Below are positions 16,569-25,697 of a stretch of DNA of 58,068 nucleotides, piece by piece. Source of the stretch: Actinomycetes bacterium (lineage in GTDB: Bacteria > Actinomycetota > Thermoleophilia > RBG-16-64-13); assembly GCA_024637035.1 (NCBI GenBank), contig JAGXFW010000021.1, positions 1-58,068 of the forward strand, read 5' to 3'. Under the pieces are notes generated by a model, which saw nothing but the letters and a program-made list of their open reading frames with translations, was not told the origin of the DNA and searched no databases. Each line of letters starts with the position of its first letter. Position 1 is the stretch's first letter. The position numbers were made by a program, and so were the translations under genes.

Positions 16569-18839
16569 TCAGGCGGCGCGGCGTCTGCTTGGGCGCGAGC
16601 GCACCAGCACGAAGATCACCACGAGGAACCCCAGAACGGTGAACGACTGGCCCACTATGTTGCTCGTCGTGCGACCGTAGGTGAGCGTGACCTCGCGCTG
16701 GCGTGGTATCACCATCATGAACGAAGGGGACACGACGTAGGGCCCGTCCGCACCCTCGACCTTCCAGTTCGGGAAGTACGACACCTTCACGATGTGCGGC
16801 ACGCCGATGGCCGTCGTCTGGAATGTGATGCGGTCGTTCTCGAGCTGCTCCGAGAGCACGTCGCCCGTATGCTCGATGGGCACCGCGGGCGGCGCGGTCA
16901 CCTCGGATGCGGCGATGAGGTCGAACTGAGCAAGGCCCGGCTCACCTCTATCCCACACCACCGGGATCGGCAGCGCACTCAGCTCCTTGTACCAGGGCAC
17001 GATCGTGTCACGCCAATCGTCGGTCACCACCCGCACAGGCTGGTTGCGGGCGATCTCGACGTAGCCGGAGGTGCCGGCTATCTGGAAGATGCTCACGGTA
17101 TCGATGGTGGCGAGCAACTCCGCCCGGCGATCGGCCTTCACCTCCTCCGTCACCACGGGGGAGACGGTCAGGAGGTAGGGGATATTCATGAATTGCAGAT
17201 GGGTGAGGCCGGCCGCGGTGTTCCGCGGAGGGTACGGCACACCGATGATGGCGTGGCTCGGCCGATCCGAGAGCTCGGCCTGGTTGATGAAGTGGTAGGG
17301 AGCCGTGAAGGCCGACTCCATGAGCGTGCCTTCCATCGTCGACTGCCTCGTCCAGAAAGGGATCAGCTCGAACACGCGCGGGGTGCCGAACCTGTCCAGA
17401 TCGGGCGAGTGCTCCCACATCACCCGACTGCCGGGCGGTTGCTCGTCGATCACCTTCAGGATCTGCTCGAGCGCCGGCCACGGCTCCTTGCTCTCGTAGC
17501 CCTCGTAGTTCCATCGGATCCACCCGGCTGCGGTCGTGCTGAGCACGAGGATGACCGCGGCCAGGGTCACCGCGATCACGGGCGGGTAGACGAAACGCGA
17601 CACCCAGGGTCCGGCGGCGAGCAGGTCGTCGAGCATCACCGCGAAGGGGCGCAACAACCACGAGGCACCGTAGGCGGCCCAGAGGCACGTGGCGAAGTAG
17701 AGGAAGGGCAGCAGTCGACCGTTCCAGAGCCTGCCGTCGGGCAGCACGAAGAACAGGGCCCCCATCACCACGACTATCCACAACAGCGGGATGGTCCTGG
17801 CCTCCCGCTTGGAGATGGCGAAGGCCATGCCGAGCAGACCGACTGCGGCCACCGGCCGCAACTCGGGCGGCATGAGGTCTTTCATCTCGGTCAGCTGACC
17901 CCACGACATGTGGGCCGTCCAGGCGAGTTTGTCGACGAAAGGCAGACCCCAGAAAGCGCTCAGCAGGAAGCCGAGCGCGAACACCCCGGCCAGGTAGAGG
18001 AAGGCTCGTTTCGTGCGATACACCAGCAGGAAGCTCGGCACGATCAGAACCAGGGCGATGGTGGCCACGATGTGAGAGATCACCACGGCCATCAGCAGCA
18101 GTCCGTTCACGGCGAAGAGCCAGTCGAACCTGCCGCGCTCCATGCCCCGCGCAAGCGTACCCAGGAAGAAGAAGATCAGGGCGAAGGCGAGCGAGTAGCC
18201 GAACTCTCCGGCCAAGGTACTGAGGATATTGCCACCATAGATGCTGAAGGTCTCGGTGAAGAGGAACGCCAGCGACATGACAGCCGCCAGAATGGGAAAA
18301 GGATCGCGGAAGCGCAGAAGGCGTCCGAACGTGTAGGCCGCCAATGGCAGAAGGAACACACCGAGGGCTGTGGCCAACTTGAAGGCCACCCCGTACGGCA
18401 GGAGCACGTTGAAGATCGCGATCATCAGGAACGGCAAGGGCAGGTAGAAGGTGAAGAGCGGCATTCCCGCGTACCATTCCTGGGTCCAGCCGGTCATCTG
18501 GAAGTTCGGGAGGAGCTCCTCGATGAGGTATTTCGCGGCGTAGTGATGCGCGCCCATGTCGCCACCGGATGTGGTGGTGTTCGACAGCATGAGGTCGGGT
18601 CGATAGTTCCATAGCAGAAGACCGTAGATCACGACGAACACCAGGATGGTGGAGAGGACGATCCACCGCGGCCTCGGCGTTCCGCTGGAATCCGAGAGCA
18701 CCCCCACTGGGTCGACTCCGAGGGCTCGAGGCTCGGGGGCCGGGGATGAGGCTACGGCCGGCGACTCACTCCACTCGGGAGGTCCTTCGCCGGTCCCCGA
18801 CCCATCCACTTCGCGTTCACTGCTCTCCAGGTCTGCCAC
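16569..18839 (-). CDS. Large PTPS-related membrane protein (GT-C-like)
   Basis: 756 residues. An acidic, Pro/Ser-rich cytoplasmic N-terminus of about 60 residues precedes 11-12 predicted membrane helices and a C-terminal extracytoplasmic domain, then one last helix (FTVLGFLVVIFVLVRS). The GGDMGAHHYAAKYLIEELLP and MPLFTFYLPLPF segments match the PTPS-related membrane protein family, which despite the name is not an enzyme of pterin synthesis and resembles GT-C glycosyltransferases. With GT2 and GtrA genes upstream, a role in transferring lipid-linked sugar to surface polymer or protein is likely but inferred. GGAG five bases before the GTG at 18839 decides the start; a GTG at 18845 is too close to it. 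Confidence 0.8.
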   Translation of the reverse strand: MADLESSEREVDGSGTGEGPPEWSESPAVASSPAPEPRALGVDPVGVLSDSSGTPRPRWIVLSTILVFVVIYGLLLWNYRPDLMLSNTTTSGGDMGAHHYAAKYLIEELLPNFQMTGWTQEWYAGMPLFTFYLPLPFLMIAIFNVLLPYGVAFKLATALGVFLLPLAAYTFGRLLRFRDPFPILAAVMSLAFLFTETFSIYGGNILSTLAGEFGYSLAFALIFFFLGTLARGMERGRFDWLFAVNGLLLMAVVISHIVATIALVLIVPSFLLVYRTKRAFLYLAGVFALGFLLSAFWGLPFVDKLAWTAHMSWGQLTEMKDLMPPELRPVAAVGLLGMAFAISKREARTIPLLWIVVVMGALFFVLPDGRLWNGRLLPFLYFATCLWAAYGASWLLRPFAVMLDDLLAAGPWVSRFVYPPVIAVTLAAVILVLSTTAAGWIRWNYEGYESKEPWPALEQILKVIDEQPPGSRVMWEHSPDLDRFGTPRVFELIPFWTRQSTMEGTLMESAFTAPYHFINQAELSDRPSHAIIGVPYPPRNTAAGLTHLQFMNIPYLLTVSPVVTEEVKADRRAELLATIDTVSIFQIAGTSGYVEIARNQPVRVVTDDWRDTIVPWYKELSALPIPVVWDRGEPGLAQFDLIAASEVTAPPAVPIEHTGDVLSEQLENDRITFQTTAIGVPHIVKVSYFPNWKVEGADGPYVVSPSFMMVIPRQREVTLTYGRTTSNIVGQSFTVLGFLVVIFVLVRSRPSRRRAA

Positions 18840-18872
18840 GCGCACGCTCCATTGTCGGCCGTCCCGTTGTCG

Positions 18873-18900
18873 GCCGTCTGGTCGGGGCCGTCTGGTCGGG
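18873..18900. repeat. 14-bp direct repeat before the PTPS-related gene
   Basis: Two exact adjacent copies of gccgtctggtcggg, with a partial third copy reaching the GT2 stop codon. Intergenic; it may be a slippage product. No function is apparent. Confidence 0.8.
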
Positions 18901-18905
18901 GGCGT

Positions 18906-19721
18906 CTAGTTGTCGAGGCGGCGGCGTATCTGCCGCACTTCGCGGATCAGGCGTACTCCGTGCGCCACGGTGAACGTGCTCGGGCGCAAGGCGTCGTTCA
19001 CTACCCGTAGCGGGACGCTCTCTACGACGAAACCCTCCCGCTGAGCCAGGGCCAGCATCTCCATGTCCGCCGCGAAACCATCGACGACGCACTGGGAGAA
19101 GATAGCGCGAGCCGCCTCTCGACGGAACCCCTTCAACCCAGCCTGAGTATCTTCATGTGTTATCCGGAGCGATCGTCGTACTCCCACGCGCACGACGGCG
19201 CGCGCCGCGCGGTACGACAAGCCCCGGTAGGCCCCGATCTTCCGGGCGATCGCAACATCGACCCCGGGGCGCTCGTCGAGGAGGCGGACGAGACGCTCGA
19301 TGCCGGCGGTGCCGAAGGGAAGATCCGCATCGGTGAACAGCACGATGTCGCCGCCGGCGGCGAGCATGCCCACGCGCACGGCGCGCCCCTTGCCCACATT
19401 CGACTTCTGGACCAATACTGCGGCGGCCGGTGCGAACGAGCCGGCCACCTCGACGGTATCGTCGGAACTTCCGTCATCGACAACGATGACCTCGGCCCCT
19501 GGGAAGGCGCTCACGATCTGTTCGAGCGTGCCGCCCAAGATGGCCCCCTCGTTGAACGCGGGCACGACGATCGAAAGGCGCGCGGGGGTTCGTGGTCCGC
19601 CGACCGCGGACGTGGACCCATCGTCCTCCGACACGGAGCCGCCCGCCTCAGGTGTCGAGCCGCCGGCCTCCGGCGGCGCGCCGGAATCAGCTAGACGGGT
19701 GTCAGTCAGTTCCGCCGACAT
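18906..19721 (-). CDS. Family 2 glycosyltransferase (polyprenyl-phosphate sugar transferase type)
   Basis: 271 residues. The GT-A fold starts with LSIVVPAFNEG, has VIVVDDGSSDDT and the metal-binding DAD of LFTDADLPFG, and an EDTQAGLKGFRR segment typical of dolichyl/polyprenyl-phosphate glucosyl- or mannosyltransferases. No membrane helix follows, so it acts on the cytoplasmic face. The first 45 residues are low complexity, with a doubled PEAGGS unit. It starts 20 nt inside the end of the GtrA gene, so the two are translationally coupled. A GtrA flippase next to such a transferase is a known pairing for flipping the lipid-linked sugar. Confidence 0.88.
   Translation of the reverse strand: MSAELTDTRLADSGAPPEAGGSTPEAGGSVSEDDGSTSAVGGPRTPARLSIVVPAFNEGAILGGTLEQIVSAFPGAEVIVVDDGSSDDTVEVAGSFAPAAAVLVQKSNVGKGRAVRVGMLAAGGDIVLFTDADLPFGTAGIERLVRLLDERPGVDVAIARKIGAYRGLSYRAARAVVRVGVRRSLRITHEDTQAGLKGFRREAARAIFSQCVVDGFAADMEMLALAQREGFVVESVPLRVVNDALRPSTFTVAHGVRLIREVRQIRRRLDN
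19636..19677 (-). repeat. 21-bp in-frame duplication in the GT2 gene
   Basis: Two imperfect 21-base units encode two PEAGGS-type heptads in the N-terminal linker of the glycosyltransferase. Confidence 0.7.
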
Positions 19722-20229
19722 CAGAACCCTTCTCCCGGAACGCCAGGAGTCGATAGCCGAGGAAGTTCCACGTCATCGAGGCGAAGGACGCCCCCAGTTT
19801 TTGGGCGTTCACCGCTAGCACCGATGTATCTCCGGTGATGGTGTGGAGGATGTAGATGCCCGCATCGTTGATCAGCAGACCGCCGAAGCTCACCGCGAGA
19901 AAGACGATCGCCTGGCGTCGCCAACTCCGCCACCCGCCGGCACTGAAGGTCCAATGCTTGTTCCAGAGGAAGCTGTTCGCGATGCCCGCGGTCACCGAGA
20001 GGCTGTTCGCGATGAGAAGGGGCCAGCCGACGTAGTGATAGAGCACGTTCAGCAGACCGAAGTCGACGATGGTGTTCAGGGCCCCGACAATACCGAAGCG
20101 CACCACCTGGCCGGCAAGGCGCTCCCGCCTCAGGCGGGCCGGTACGAAACGACGGCGCCACGGCTCCGCGCTTTCCTGGAGGTCTGGTCCGGCGAGCCTG
20201 GGGGGCCGCGCCTCGTGGCTATTGTGCAT
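19702..20229 (-). CDS. GtrA family membrane protein
   Basis: 175 residues with an Arg-rich N-terminus and four membrane helices (about 45-65, 70-90, 105-125 and 140-160). The GtrA signatures VRFGIVGALNTIVDFGLL, ANSFLWNKHWTF and the C-terminal MTWNFLGYRLLAF are clear. GtrA proteins are thought to flip polyprenyl-phosphate-linked sugars across the membrane. It leads the GtrA-GT2-PTPS-related group. A TACCAT about 70 bases upstream may be its -10 box, but I find no -35 element. The preceding 125 bp after the GGDEF gene show nothing else clear. Confidence 0.88.
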   Translation of the reverse strand: MHNSHEARPPRLAGPDLQESAEPWRRRFVPARLRRERLAGQVVRFGIVGALNTIVDFGLLNVLYHYVGWPLLIANSLSVTAGIANSFLWNKHWTFSAGGWRSWRRQAIVFLAVSFGGLLINDAGIYILHTITGDTSVLAVNAQKLGASFASMTWNFLGYRLLAFREKGSDVGGTD

Positions 20230-20354
20230 CGCAGTGGCGTCCCGCGTCGATCACGTGGTCCCGAGGCAGTACCGCCCCCCGGGTGGCTGGATATGGTACC
20301 ACGGCACATCTCACCACATCGCCCACCACTCCACCGGCGAACAGCGGTCGATGG

Positions 20355-21815
20355 TCAGTGGCTGGGCCACTCCACGTCGGGGCCGTGGCACGCCCCTCCC
20401 TTGCCCTCGTCTTTCGCGCGGTAGAGGCCACTGTCGGCCGCGTGGATCAGGGCGAGCCCCACGTCCTGGAAGAACGACGCCGACACGGCTGCCGATCCTT
20501 CCTCAGCGGACCTAACCGCAAGCGTGGCCGACCCGATGCTCACTCTCGGGCGCTCCGAGAGCCCCGCGGAGCCACTGCCCGGATCCCACTCGGCCAACGC
20601 CTCGAGGATCCTGCGGGCAGCGGCGGCGGCGCCCTCGGCAGCGGCGCCGGGCAGGATCACCGCGAACTCGTCGCCACCGTAGCGGGCGACCACGTCGCTG
20701 TTCCGAGCGGAGCGCCTCAGCACCCGGCCTATCTCAGCGAGCAGCCTGTCGCCGGCCAGATGGCCGAGCCCATCGTTGATCTTCTTCAGGCCGTCCACGT
20801 CGAGCATCAGCACCGACAAGGGGAGGCCGGACCGGAAGGATGCGCGGAGCTCCCGCTGCAGCCACTGCTCGAAGAACCTGCGCACATAGACCCCGGTGAG
20901 CGGGTCGAGCGTCGCCATCTCGTGGAGTTGGGCGTTCTCGATAGCCACGGCGGCCTGGTTGGCGAACACCTGGAGCAAGCCGGTGTCTTCCTCCGACAGA
21001 GGCGCCTTGTCGAGGAACACGACACCGCTGGTCTGCTCGCGCACCCGAAGTGGGACGACGGTGGCCGAATCGCCCACAAGACTCCGCCCGGAGTTCATCG
21101 CCTCAGAGATGAGTCGGGTCCTCGGAGAATCAAGCGCCGACTTCAGAGAGCCACGGTCGGAGTAGCGACCGGTGCCGACCTGGATCACCAGTTCGGTGCC
21201 GTCGTCGGACGTAGCCAGGAAGCCATCGACCTCGGGGAGCCCCGAACTGGCCGCGGTGCCGGGTGTCACGGCCACGAACGAATTCACTGCGCCCACAAGG
21301 CCGGAGACCTGCAGGAGGATACCTTGCAGCAGGTCTGACATAGGCTGGATCGCATGGAGACGCGGAGTGGCCTCGAGGATATAGCGCAGACCTTGCCGAC
21401 TCTTCGATAGGAGCTGGAGCGAGTAGGCAGCTTTCAGCCCCACGTCGACCCAGAGCAGGAGACGATCAGGGCCGTCGTTCTTGTCGTGGTAGCCCTGGAT
21501 ATCGAGGCGGCGCATCATCTCTCGCGGAGGGTATTCGCTGGCGTGGCCGGTCTGCATGATCACCTGCACCACGGTGTTGAACGAGCGCAGCCTGCCCACC
21601 AACTCCTCTCCCGACATGCCCGGCATGCGCGAGTCGACGAGAACGAGGTCGACGGAACGGCTGCCCAAGATCTCGAGGGCTTCAGCGCCGGATGACACAC
21701 CCGGCACGTCATGGCCCTCCCGCACGAGCAGGCGACAGACGACGTCGAGGTAGGAGGGATCGTCATCGACCACAAGCACGACGCGCCCGCCAGTTCCCGC
21801 GTTTTCCGAGCCCAT
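20355..21815 (-). CDS. Response regulator diguanylate cyclase (REC-GAF-GGDEF)
   Basis: 486 residues. A receiver domain (about 10-130) has the acidic pair at D17-D18 and phosphoacceptor D61 (LVLVDSRMPG). A GAF-like domain follows (about 160-310), then a GGDEF domain (about 320-475) with an intact YGGDEF active site and the product-inhibition site RNSD five residues before it. It should make c-di-GMP when phosphorylated. The receiver end has a YHDKND motif in place of the common KP. No histidine kinase is adjacent. The ATG at 21815 is chosen because GGGAGG lies seven bases upstream. It is divergent from the L,D-transpeptidase gene. Confidence 0.9.
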   Translation of the reverse strand: MGSENAGTGGRVVLVVDDDPSYLDVVCRLLVREGHDVPGVSSGAEALEILGSRSVDLVLVDSRMPGMSGEELVGRLRSFNTVVQVIMQTGHASEYPPREMMRRLDIQGYHDKNDGPDRLLLWVDVGLKAAYSLQLLSKSRQGLRYILEATPRLHAIQPMSDLLQGILLQVSGLVGAVNSFVAVTPGTAASSGLPEVDGFLATSDDGTELVIQVGTGRYSDRGSLKSALDSPRTRLISEAMNSGRSLVGDSATVVPLRVREQTSGVVFLDKAPLSEEDTGLLQVFANQAAVAIENAQLHEMATLDPLTGVYVRRFFEQWLQRELRASFRSGLPLSVLMLDVDGLKKINDGLGHLAGDRLLAEIGRVLRRSARNSDVVARYGGDEFAVILPGAAAEGAAAAARRILEALAEWDPGSGSAGLSERPRVSIGSATLAVRSAEEGSAAVSASFFQDVGLALIHAADSGLYRAKDEGKGGACHGPDVEWPSH

Positions 21816-21937
21816 CTGGATGCCTCCCATGGTCAGATCCACTCAAGCTGCGGGGTTCCCCGGGGAGTGCCACGCAGGCCCCGAGTGAAGCCTCATGGTA
21901 TCATCCAGATACTGCGCAGCATGTAGTCATCTCCCCG

Positions 21938-22939
21938 ATGGGAATCCCCATGCAGACTCCGCACAGCTCCTCTCACGGTTTCCGCAAGAGCCGACTGGTC
22001 CGGCTGCTAGCCGTCACCGGTGCGGCAGTGACGATCGCGGGGTTGGCTCTTGCTATCCTCACATCCACCTCCCTTCTGGGGCGCGCGACCAACGCCAACG
22101 GCAGCGAGAGCGAGAGTAACCCCCTCACGTCGGCCGCCGCGGGGGCGAGTTCGCAGGATCCAGGCGGGTCGGGCGGCGCGCCCAACGTAGCGTCCGAGTC
22201 GCCCCCCACTTCGCGGGCTACCACGACCACCACGGTCGTTCCCACCACCACGACCAGCGCGGCTCCTACCACAACGACCACCCCGACCACGCTCACCGCA
22301 CTCCAGAAGGCCGCCGGCGGCGCCCTGTCCATCGTCGTGAGGCCAGCCGTAGAGCCCCTCAAGATCTACAAGAGCGCCTCCACCACGGCCGAAGTGACGC
22401 ACTCGTTCCCTCTCAAGGACAAGAAGTACGGGTTCCCGGCCGTCTTCGCGGCGGTCGGCCAGAAGACCACCCCCGACGGCACCTTGTGGTACGAGGTGTA
22501 TGTGCCGAAGCGTCCGAACATGACCAAGGGTTGGGTCCTAGCCTCCGACGTCACGACCACGGTGAACCCCTACTACCTTCAGATCTATCTCGGCGCGCAC
22601 CGCCTCGAACTCTACGAGGAGGGTCAGCTGGTGCGCACCTACCCGATCGCGGTGGGTAAGGGCAGCGCCCCCACTCCCACCGGTGACTTCTTCATCTCCA
22701 ATGAGATGCAGACGGGCAACCCAGGTGGAGCGTACGGGCCGATAGCGATGGGCATCAGCGCATTCTCAGACGTGCTCACCGACTGGCCCGAGGGGGGTCA
22801 GGTGGGCATCCACGGCACAAACAGCCGGTCATCGATCGGCAACAGCGTCAGCCATGGGTGCATCCGGCTCTACAACGAGAGCATCGTCGAACTCGCCGCC
22901 ACGATCGATCCGGGCACCCCGGTCTTCATCCGCGAGTAG
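21938..22939 (+). CDS. L,D-transpeptidase (YkuD domain), membrane-anchored
   Basis: 333 residues. A membrane helix at about 20-42 is followed by a Ser/Thr-rich linker (about 50-120, with runs of four or five Thr), an SH3-like segment (about 128-200) and a C-terminal YkuD domain. The catalytic motif is complete: GIHGTNSR and then SHGCIRLYN with the nucleophile Cys. It would make 3-3 cross-links in peptidoglycan or attach proteins to it, outside the membrane. The start is uncertain between ATGs at 21938 and 21950; neither has a good ribosome site. It heads a compact seven-gene run ending at 28082. Confidence 0.9.
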   Translation: MGIPMQTPHSSSHGFRKSRLVRLLAVTGAAVTIAGLALAILTSTSLLGRATNANGSESESNPLTSAAAGASSQDPGGSGGAPNVASESPPTSRATTTTTVVPTTTTSAAPTTTTTPTTLTALQKAAGGALSIVVRPAVEPLKIYKSASTTAEVTHSFPLKDKKYGFPAVFAAVGQKTTPDGTLWYEVYVPKRPNMTKGWVLASDVTTTVNPYYLQIYLGAHRLELYEEGQLVRTYPIAVGKGSAPTPTGDFFISNEMQTGNPGGAYGPIAMGISAFSDVLTDWPEGGQVGIHGTNSRSSIGNSVSHGCIRLYNESIVELAATIDPGTPVFIRE

Positions 22940-22945
22940 GGGCCT

Positions 22946-24295
22946 GTGCCGATCACCGTCGCCTTCCGCACACTGGGGTGCAGGCTCAACCAATGCGAGA
23001 CCGCACAGATGGAGGAGTCCCTCACCGTCCGCGGTCTCACGACGATCCCCTGGGCGCACGCCGCCGACGTGCGGGTGCTGAACACGTGTACGGTCACAGG
23101 CAAGACCGATCGCTCCTGCCGCAACGAGATCCGGCGCGTCAAACGAACGGATCCCACGTGCCGCCTCATCGTCACCGGGTGTTACGCGCAGGTGGCACCG
23201 GAGCGCATAGCCGAGATCGCGGGAGTAGACCTCGTGCTGGGCAACCTCGACAAAGCGGATCTGCCCGATCACGTGGACCGGCTGCTCTCCTCGACGTCCA
23301 ACAGCCCCGAGGCCGCGCCGGGGCGCGCCCCACTCCACGTGACCGGCTACGACGACGAGACGGCCTTCCGAAGCGACTTCGTCACTCACTTCTCCGGCTA
23401 TACGCGGGCCTTCCTCAAGGTGCAGAACGGGTGCGACGCAGAGTGCACCTACTGCGTGATACCTATCGCCCGCGGTCGTTCGCGGAGCATGCCCCTCGCC
23501 GACGTGCTGCATCAGGTGCGCGTGCTGGCTGAGAAGGGGTTCCGCGAGGTGGTGCTCACCGGTATCCACCTGGGCTCGTGGGGCACGGACACCGGCGACG
23601 GCACCCTGGCCGACCTTCTCCGTACGCTGGCTACGGATACCTCGATGCGGCACTTCCGCCTCAGCTCGACAGAGCCACTCGAAGTGGACGATCGCGTGCT
23701 CTCCGTGATGGGCGGATACGGCGACCGTTTCGCGGAGCACTTCCATCTGCCGCTCCAGAGCGGTTCCGACAGCGTACTCCGCCGCATGAACCGGCCGTAT
23801 GACGCACAACGGTACGCCGAGCGCGTACATGCCGTGCGCGCCGCCTTCCCCGATGCCGCTATCGGTGCCGACGTTATCGTGGGCTTCCCCGGCGAGTCTG
23901 AGGCGGAGTTCCAGGACTCGCTGCGCCTTGTTGAGAGCCTCCCGCTCACCTACCTGCACGTGTTCCCCTATAGCGACCGGCCCGGCACGCGTGCCTCCAC
24001 CGCGACGGACAAGGTCGCCCCGAACGCGATATCGGAAAGGAGCATCCGCTTTCGCGAGGTGGGCGAGGTCAAGGACCAAGCCTTCCAGGCCCGCTTCGCC
24101 GGCCGCGAACTACGGGCGCTCCTCTTGAAGCAAAGGTCGGCGGGCGACATGATAGTCGGGATCACGGGCAACTATTTGGAGGTGCAGGTGCCAGGCGATG
24201 CGTCCCTCATGAACCGGTTCGCGCGGGTCGTGCCCCTTGAGCGCAGGTCGGACGGGCGGTGGCTTGGATCGCTCGTCGACGTGGACGAAACATGA
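22946..24295 (+). CDS. mtaB: tRNA t6A37 methylthiotransferase MtaB
   Basis: 449 residues, the usual length. The N-terminal methylthiotransferase domain has its cluster cysteines (first in [12 protein letters not shown], then NTCTVT and TGCYAQ). The radical-SAM motif is CDAECTYC, and a C-terminal TRAM domain completes the MtaB order. The enzyme converts t6A to ms2t6A at position 37 of ANN-decoding tRNAs, with two [4Fe-4S] clusters. The GTG start lies 6 bp after the transpeptidase stop. It overlaps dtd by 4 nt. Confidence 0.93.
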   Translation: MPITVAFRTLGCRLNQCETAQMEESLTVRGLTTIPWAHAADVRVLNTCTVTGKTDRSCRNEIRRVKRTDPTCRLIVTGCYAQVAPERIAEIAGVDLVLGNLDKADLPDHVDRLLSSTSNSPEAAPGRAPLHVTGYDDETAFRSDFVTHFSGYTRAFLKVQNGCDAECTYCVIPIARGRSRSMPLADVLHQVRVLAEKGFREVVLTGIHLGSWGTDTGDGTLADLLRTLATDTSMRHFRLSSTEPLEVDDRVLSVMGGYGDRFAEHFHLPLQSGSDSVLRRMNRPYDAQRYAERVHAVRAAFPDAAIGADVIVGFPGESEAEFQDSLRLVESLPLTYLHVFPYSDRPGTRASTATDKVAPNAISERSIRFREVGEVKDQAFQARFAGRELRALLLKQRSAGDMIVGITGNYLEVQVPGDASLMNRFARVVPLERRSDGRWLGSLVDVDET

Positions 24296-24753
24296 GGGTC
24301 GTGGTTCAGCGGGTGGCCGAAGCCGCGGTGCAGGTAGGCGGCGAGGAAGTCGGTCGCATCGGGAGAGGGCTCCTGCTCTTCGTCGGCGTGGGACACGAGG
24401 ACGCAGACGAACACGCTGCTCCCCTCGCCGAGAAGGTCGTGAACCTGCGTGTCTTCGAAGACAGCGCCGGCAAGACCAACCTCTCACTGCTCGACGTAGG
24501 CGGGGCGGCCTTGGTGGTGAGTCAGTTCACCCTCTTTGCCGACACCCGCAAGGGTCGGCGCCCGTCGTTCACCGCCGCCGCCGAACCCGCGGCGGCCGAG
24601 CGACTCGTGGATCTCTTTCGCCAAGAACTCGAAGTGAGGGGCGTGCATACGGCTTCCGGCCGCTTCGGAGCCGAGATGCGGGTGAGCCTGGTGAACGAGG
24701 GCCCCTTCACGCTGCATCTGGACACCGATGCGATGCCCGGAGGACGGCCATGA
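24292..24753 (+). CDS. dtd: D-aminoacyl-tRNA deacylase
   Basis: 153 residues, the standard length. [13 protein letters not shown] at the start, the [17 protein letters not shown] active-site motif, and NEGPFT standing for the Gly-cisPro motif (usually NxGPVT) identify Dtd. It removes D-amino acids and misloaded glycine from tRNA in the cytoplasm. It overlaps the genes on both sides by 4 nt, so it is translationally coupled to mtaB and the phosphatase gene. Confidence 0.95.
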   Translation: MRVVVQRVAEAAVQVGGEEVGRIGRGLLLFVGVGHEDADEHAAPLAEKVVNLRVFEDSAGKTNLSLLDVGGAALVVSQFTLFADTRKGRRPSFTAAAEPAAAERLVDLFRQELEVRGVHTASGRFGAEMRVSLVNEGPFTLHLDTDAMPGGRP

Positions 24754-25697
24754 CCACAGATGTCACCAACGTGAAGAGGGAAGCTCTGTGGGCGCGGGGT
24801 ACCGGCCTGCCCGACTACCACACGCACAACTCCCGGTGCGGACACGCCCGCGGCTCGCTGCGCGAGTACGTCGAGGCGGCCCTGGAACGCGGTCTCTCGG
24901 GCATCGGCGTGTCCGATCACCTGCCCCTCGTGCACACCCGAGACCCGGAACTCTCCATGGCGCTCTCCGAACTCGAAGCGTACGTCTGCGACGTGCGCGA
25001 CCTTCAAACCGAGTATCCCGGCTTCATCCTCCTGGGTATCGAAGCCGACTACCGCCCCGACACGTTCGATGACGTGCACGGGGTGCTCGGGTCGTACCCG
25101 TTCGACTACGTGATAGGTTCGGTGCACTACCTCGACGAATGGCCTTTCGATGACCCACGCCAACGGCATACGTGGGAAGGTCGGGATGTAGACGACGTGT
25201 GGCGCAGGTACTTCGACATGGTGGGCGAAGCCGCCGAGACAGGGGCCTTCACCCTCATCGGCCATCTCGATCTGGTGAAGAAGTGGGGCCACCGGCCGCT
25301 TCGGCCGATCGAGGACGCGGCACGCACCCTCGCGGAGAGGATCGGCCGCACAGACGCCGTGGTCGAAGTGAACACCTCAGGACTTCGGAAGCCCGTGGCG
25401 GAACTGTATCCCGATCTCGATCTGCTCCGCCTCCTGCGCGAGCACGGGGCCGCGGTGACCTTCGGGTCCGACGCCCACAGCCCCGATGACGTCGGCCGCG
25501 ACTTCGCCGCCGCGCTGGCAGCGGTGCGCGAGGCCGGATTCGACTCCTACGCCGCACTCGAGTACCCTCCAACGAGCATCGAGTCCCCGGATCACCACCC
25601 CGCCGGCTGCGTGGGCCGCACGCCGAGAGCCATACCGGCTCTGCGCCCATTGCCCACCCCCCCACAGACGAAGGCGGGGGCGAAGGGCAGCCGGTGA
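24750..25697 (+). CDS. PHP-domain phosphatase, histidinol-phosphatase (HisJ/HisK) type
   Basis: 315 residues. The PHP metal-binding motifs are present in order: [54 protein letters not shown] and [12 protein letters not shown]. This pattern fits the histidinol-phosphatase group, which completes histidine synthesis, but the wider PHP family also holds other phosphoesterases and no his gene is nearby. The last 35 residues are a Pro-rich tail. It overlaps dtd and the lipid kinase by 4 nt. Confidence 0.82.
   Translation: MTTDVTNVKREALWARGTGLPDYHTHNSRCGHARGSLREYVEAALERGLSGIGVSDHLPLVHTRDPELSMALSELEAYVCDVRDLQTEYPGFILLGIEADYRPDTFDDVHGVLGSYPFDYVIGSVHYLDEWPFDDPRQRHTWEGRDVDDVWRRYFDMVGEAAETGAFTLIGHLDLVKKWGHRPLRPIEDAARTLAERIGRTDAVVEVNTSGLRKPVAELYPDLDLLRLLREHGAAVTFGSDAHSPDDVGRDFAAALAAVREAGFDSYAALEYPPTSIESPDHHPAGCVGRTPRAIPALRPLPTPPQTKAGAKGSR

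Noticed and set aside
16794-18614. Long open frame of about 600 codons opposite the PTPS-related gene
   Set aside because: Low-complexity His/Arg/Glu-rich translation typical of antisense frames; no ribosome site or domain.
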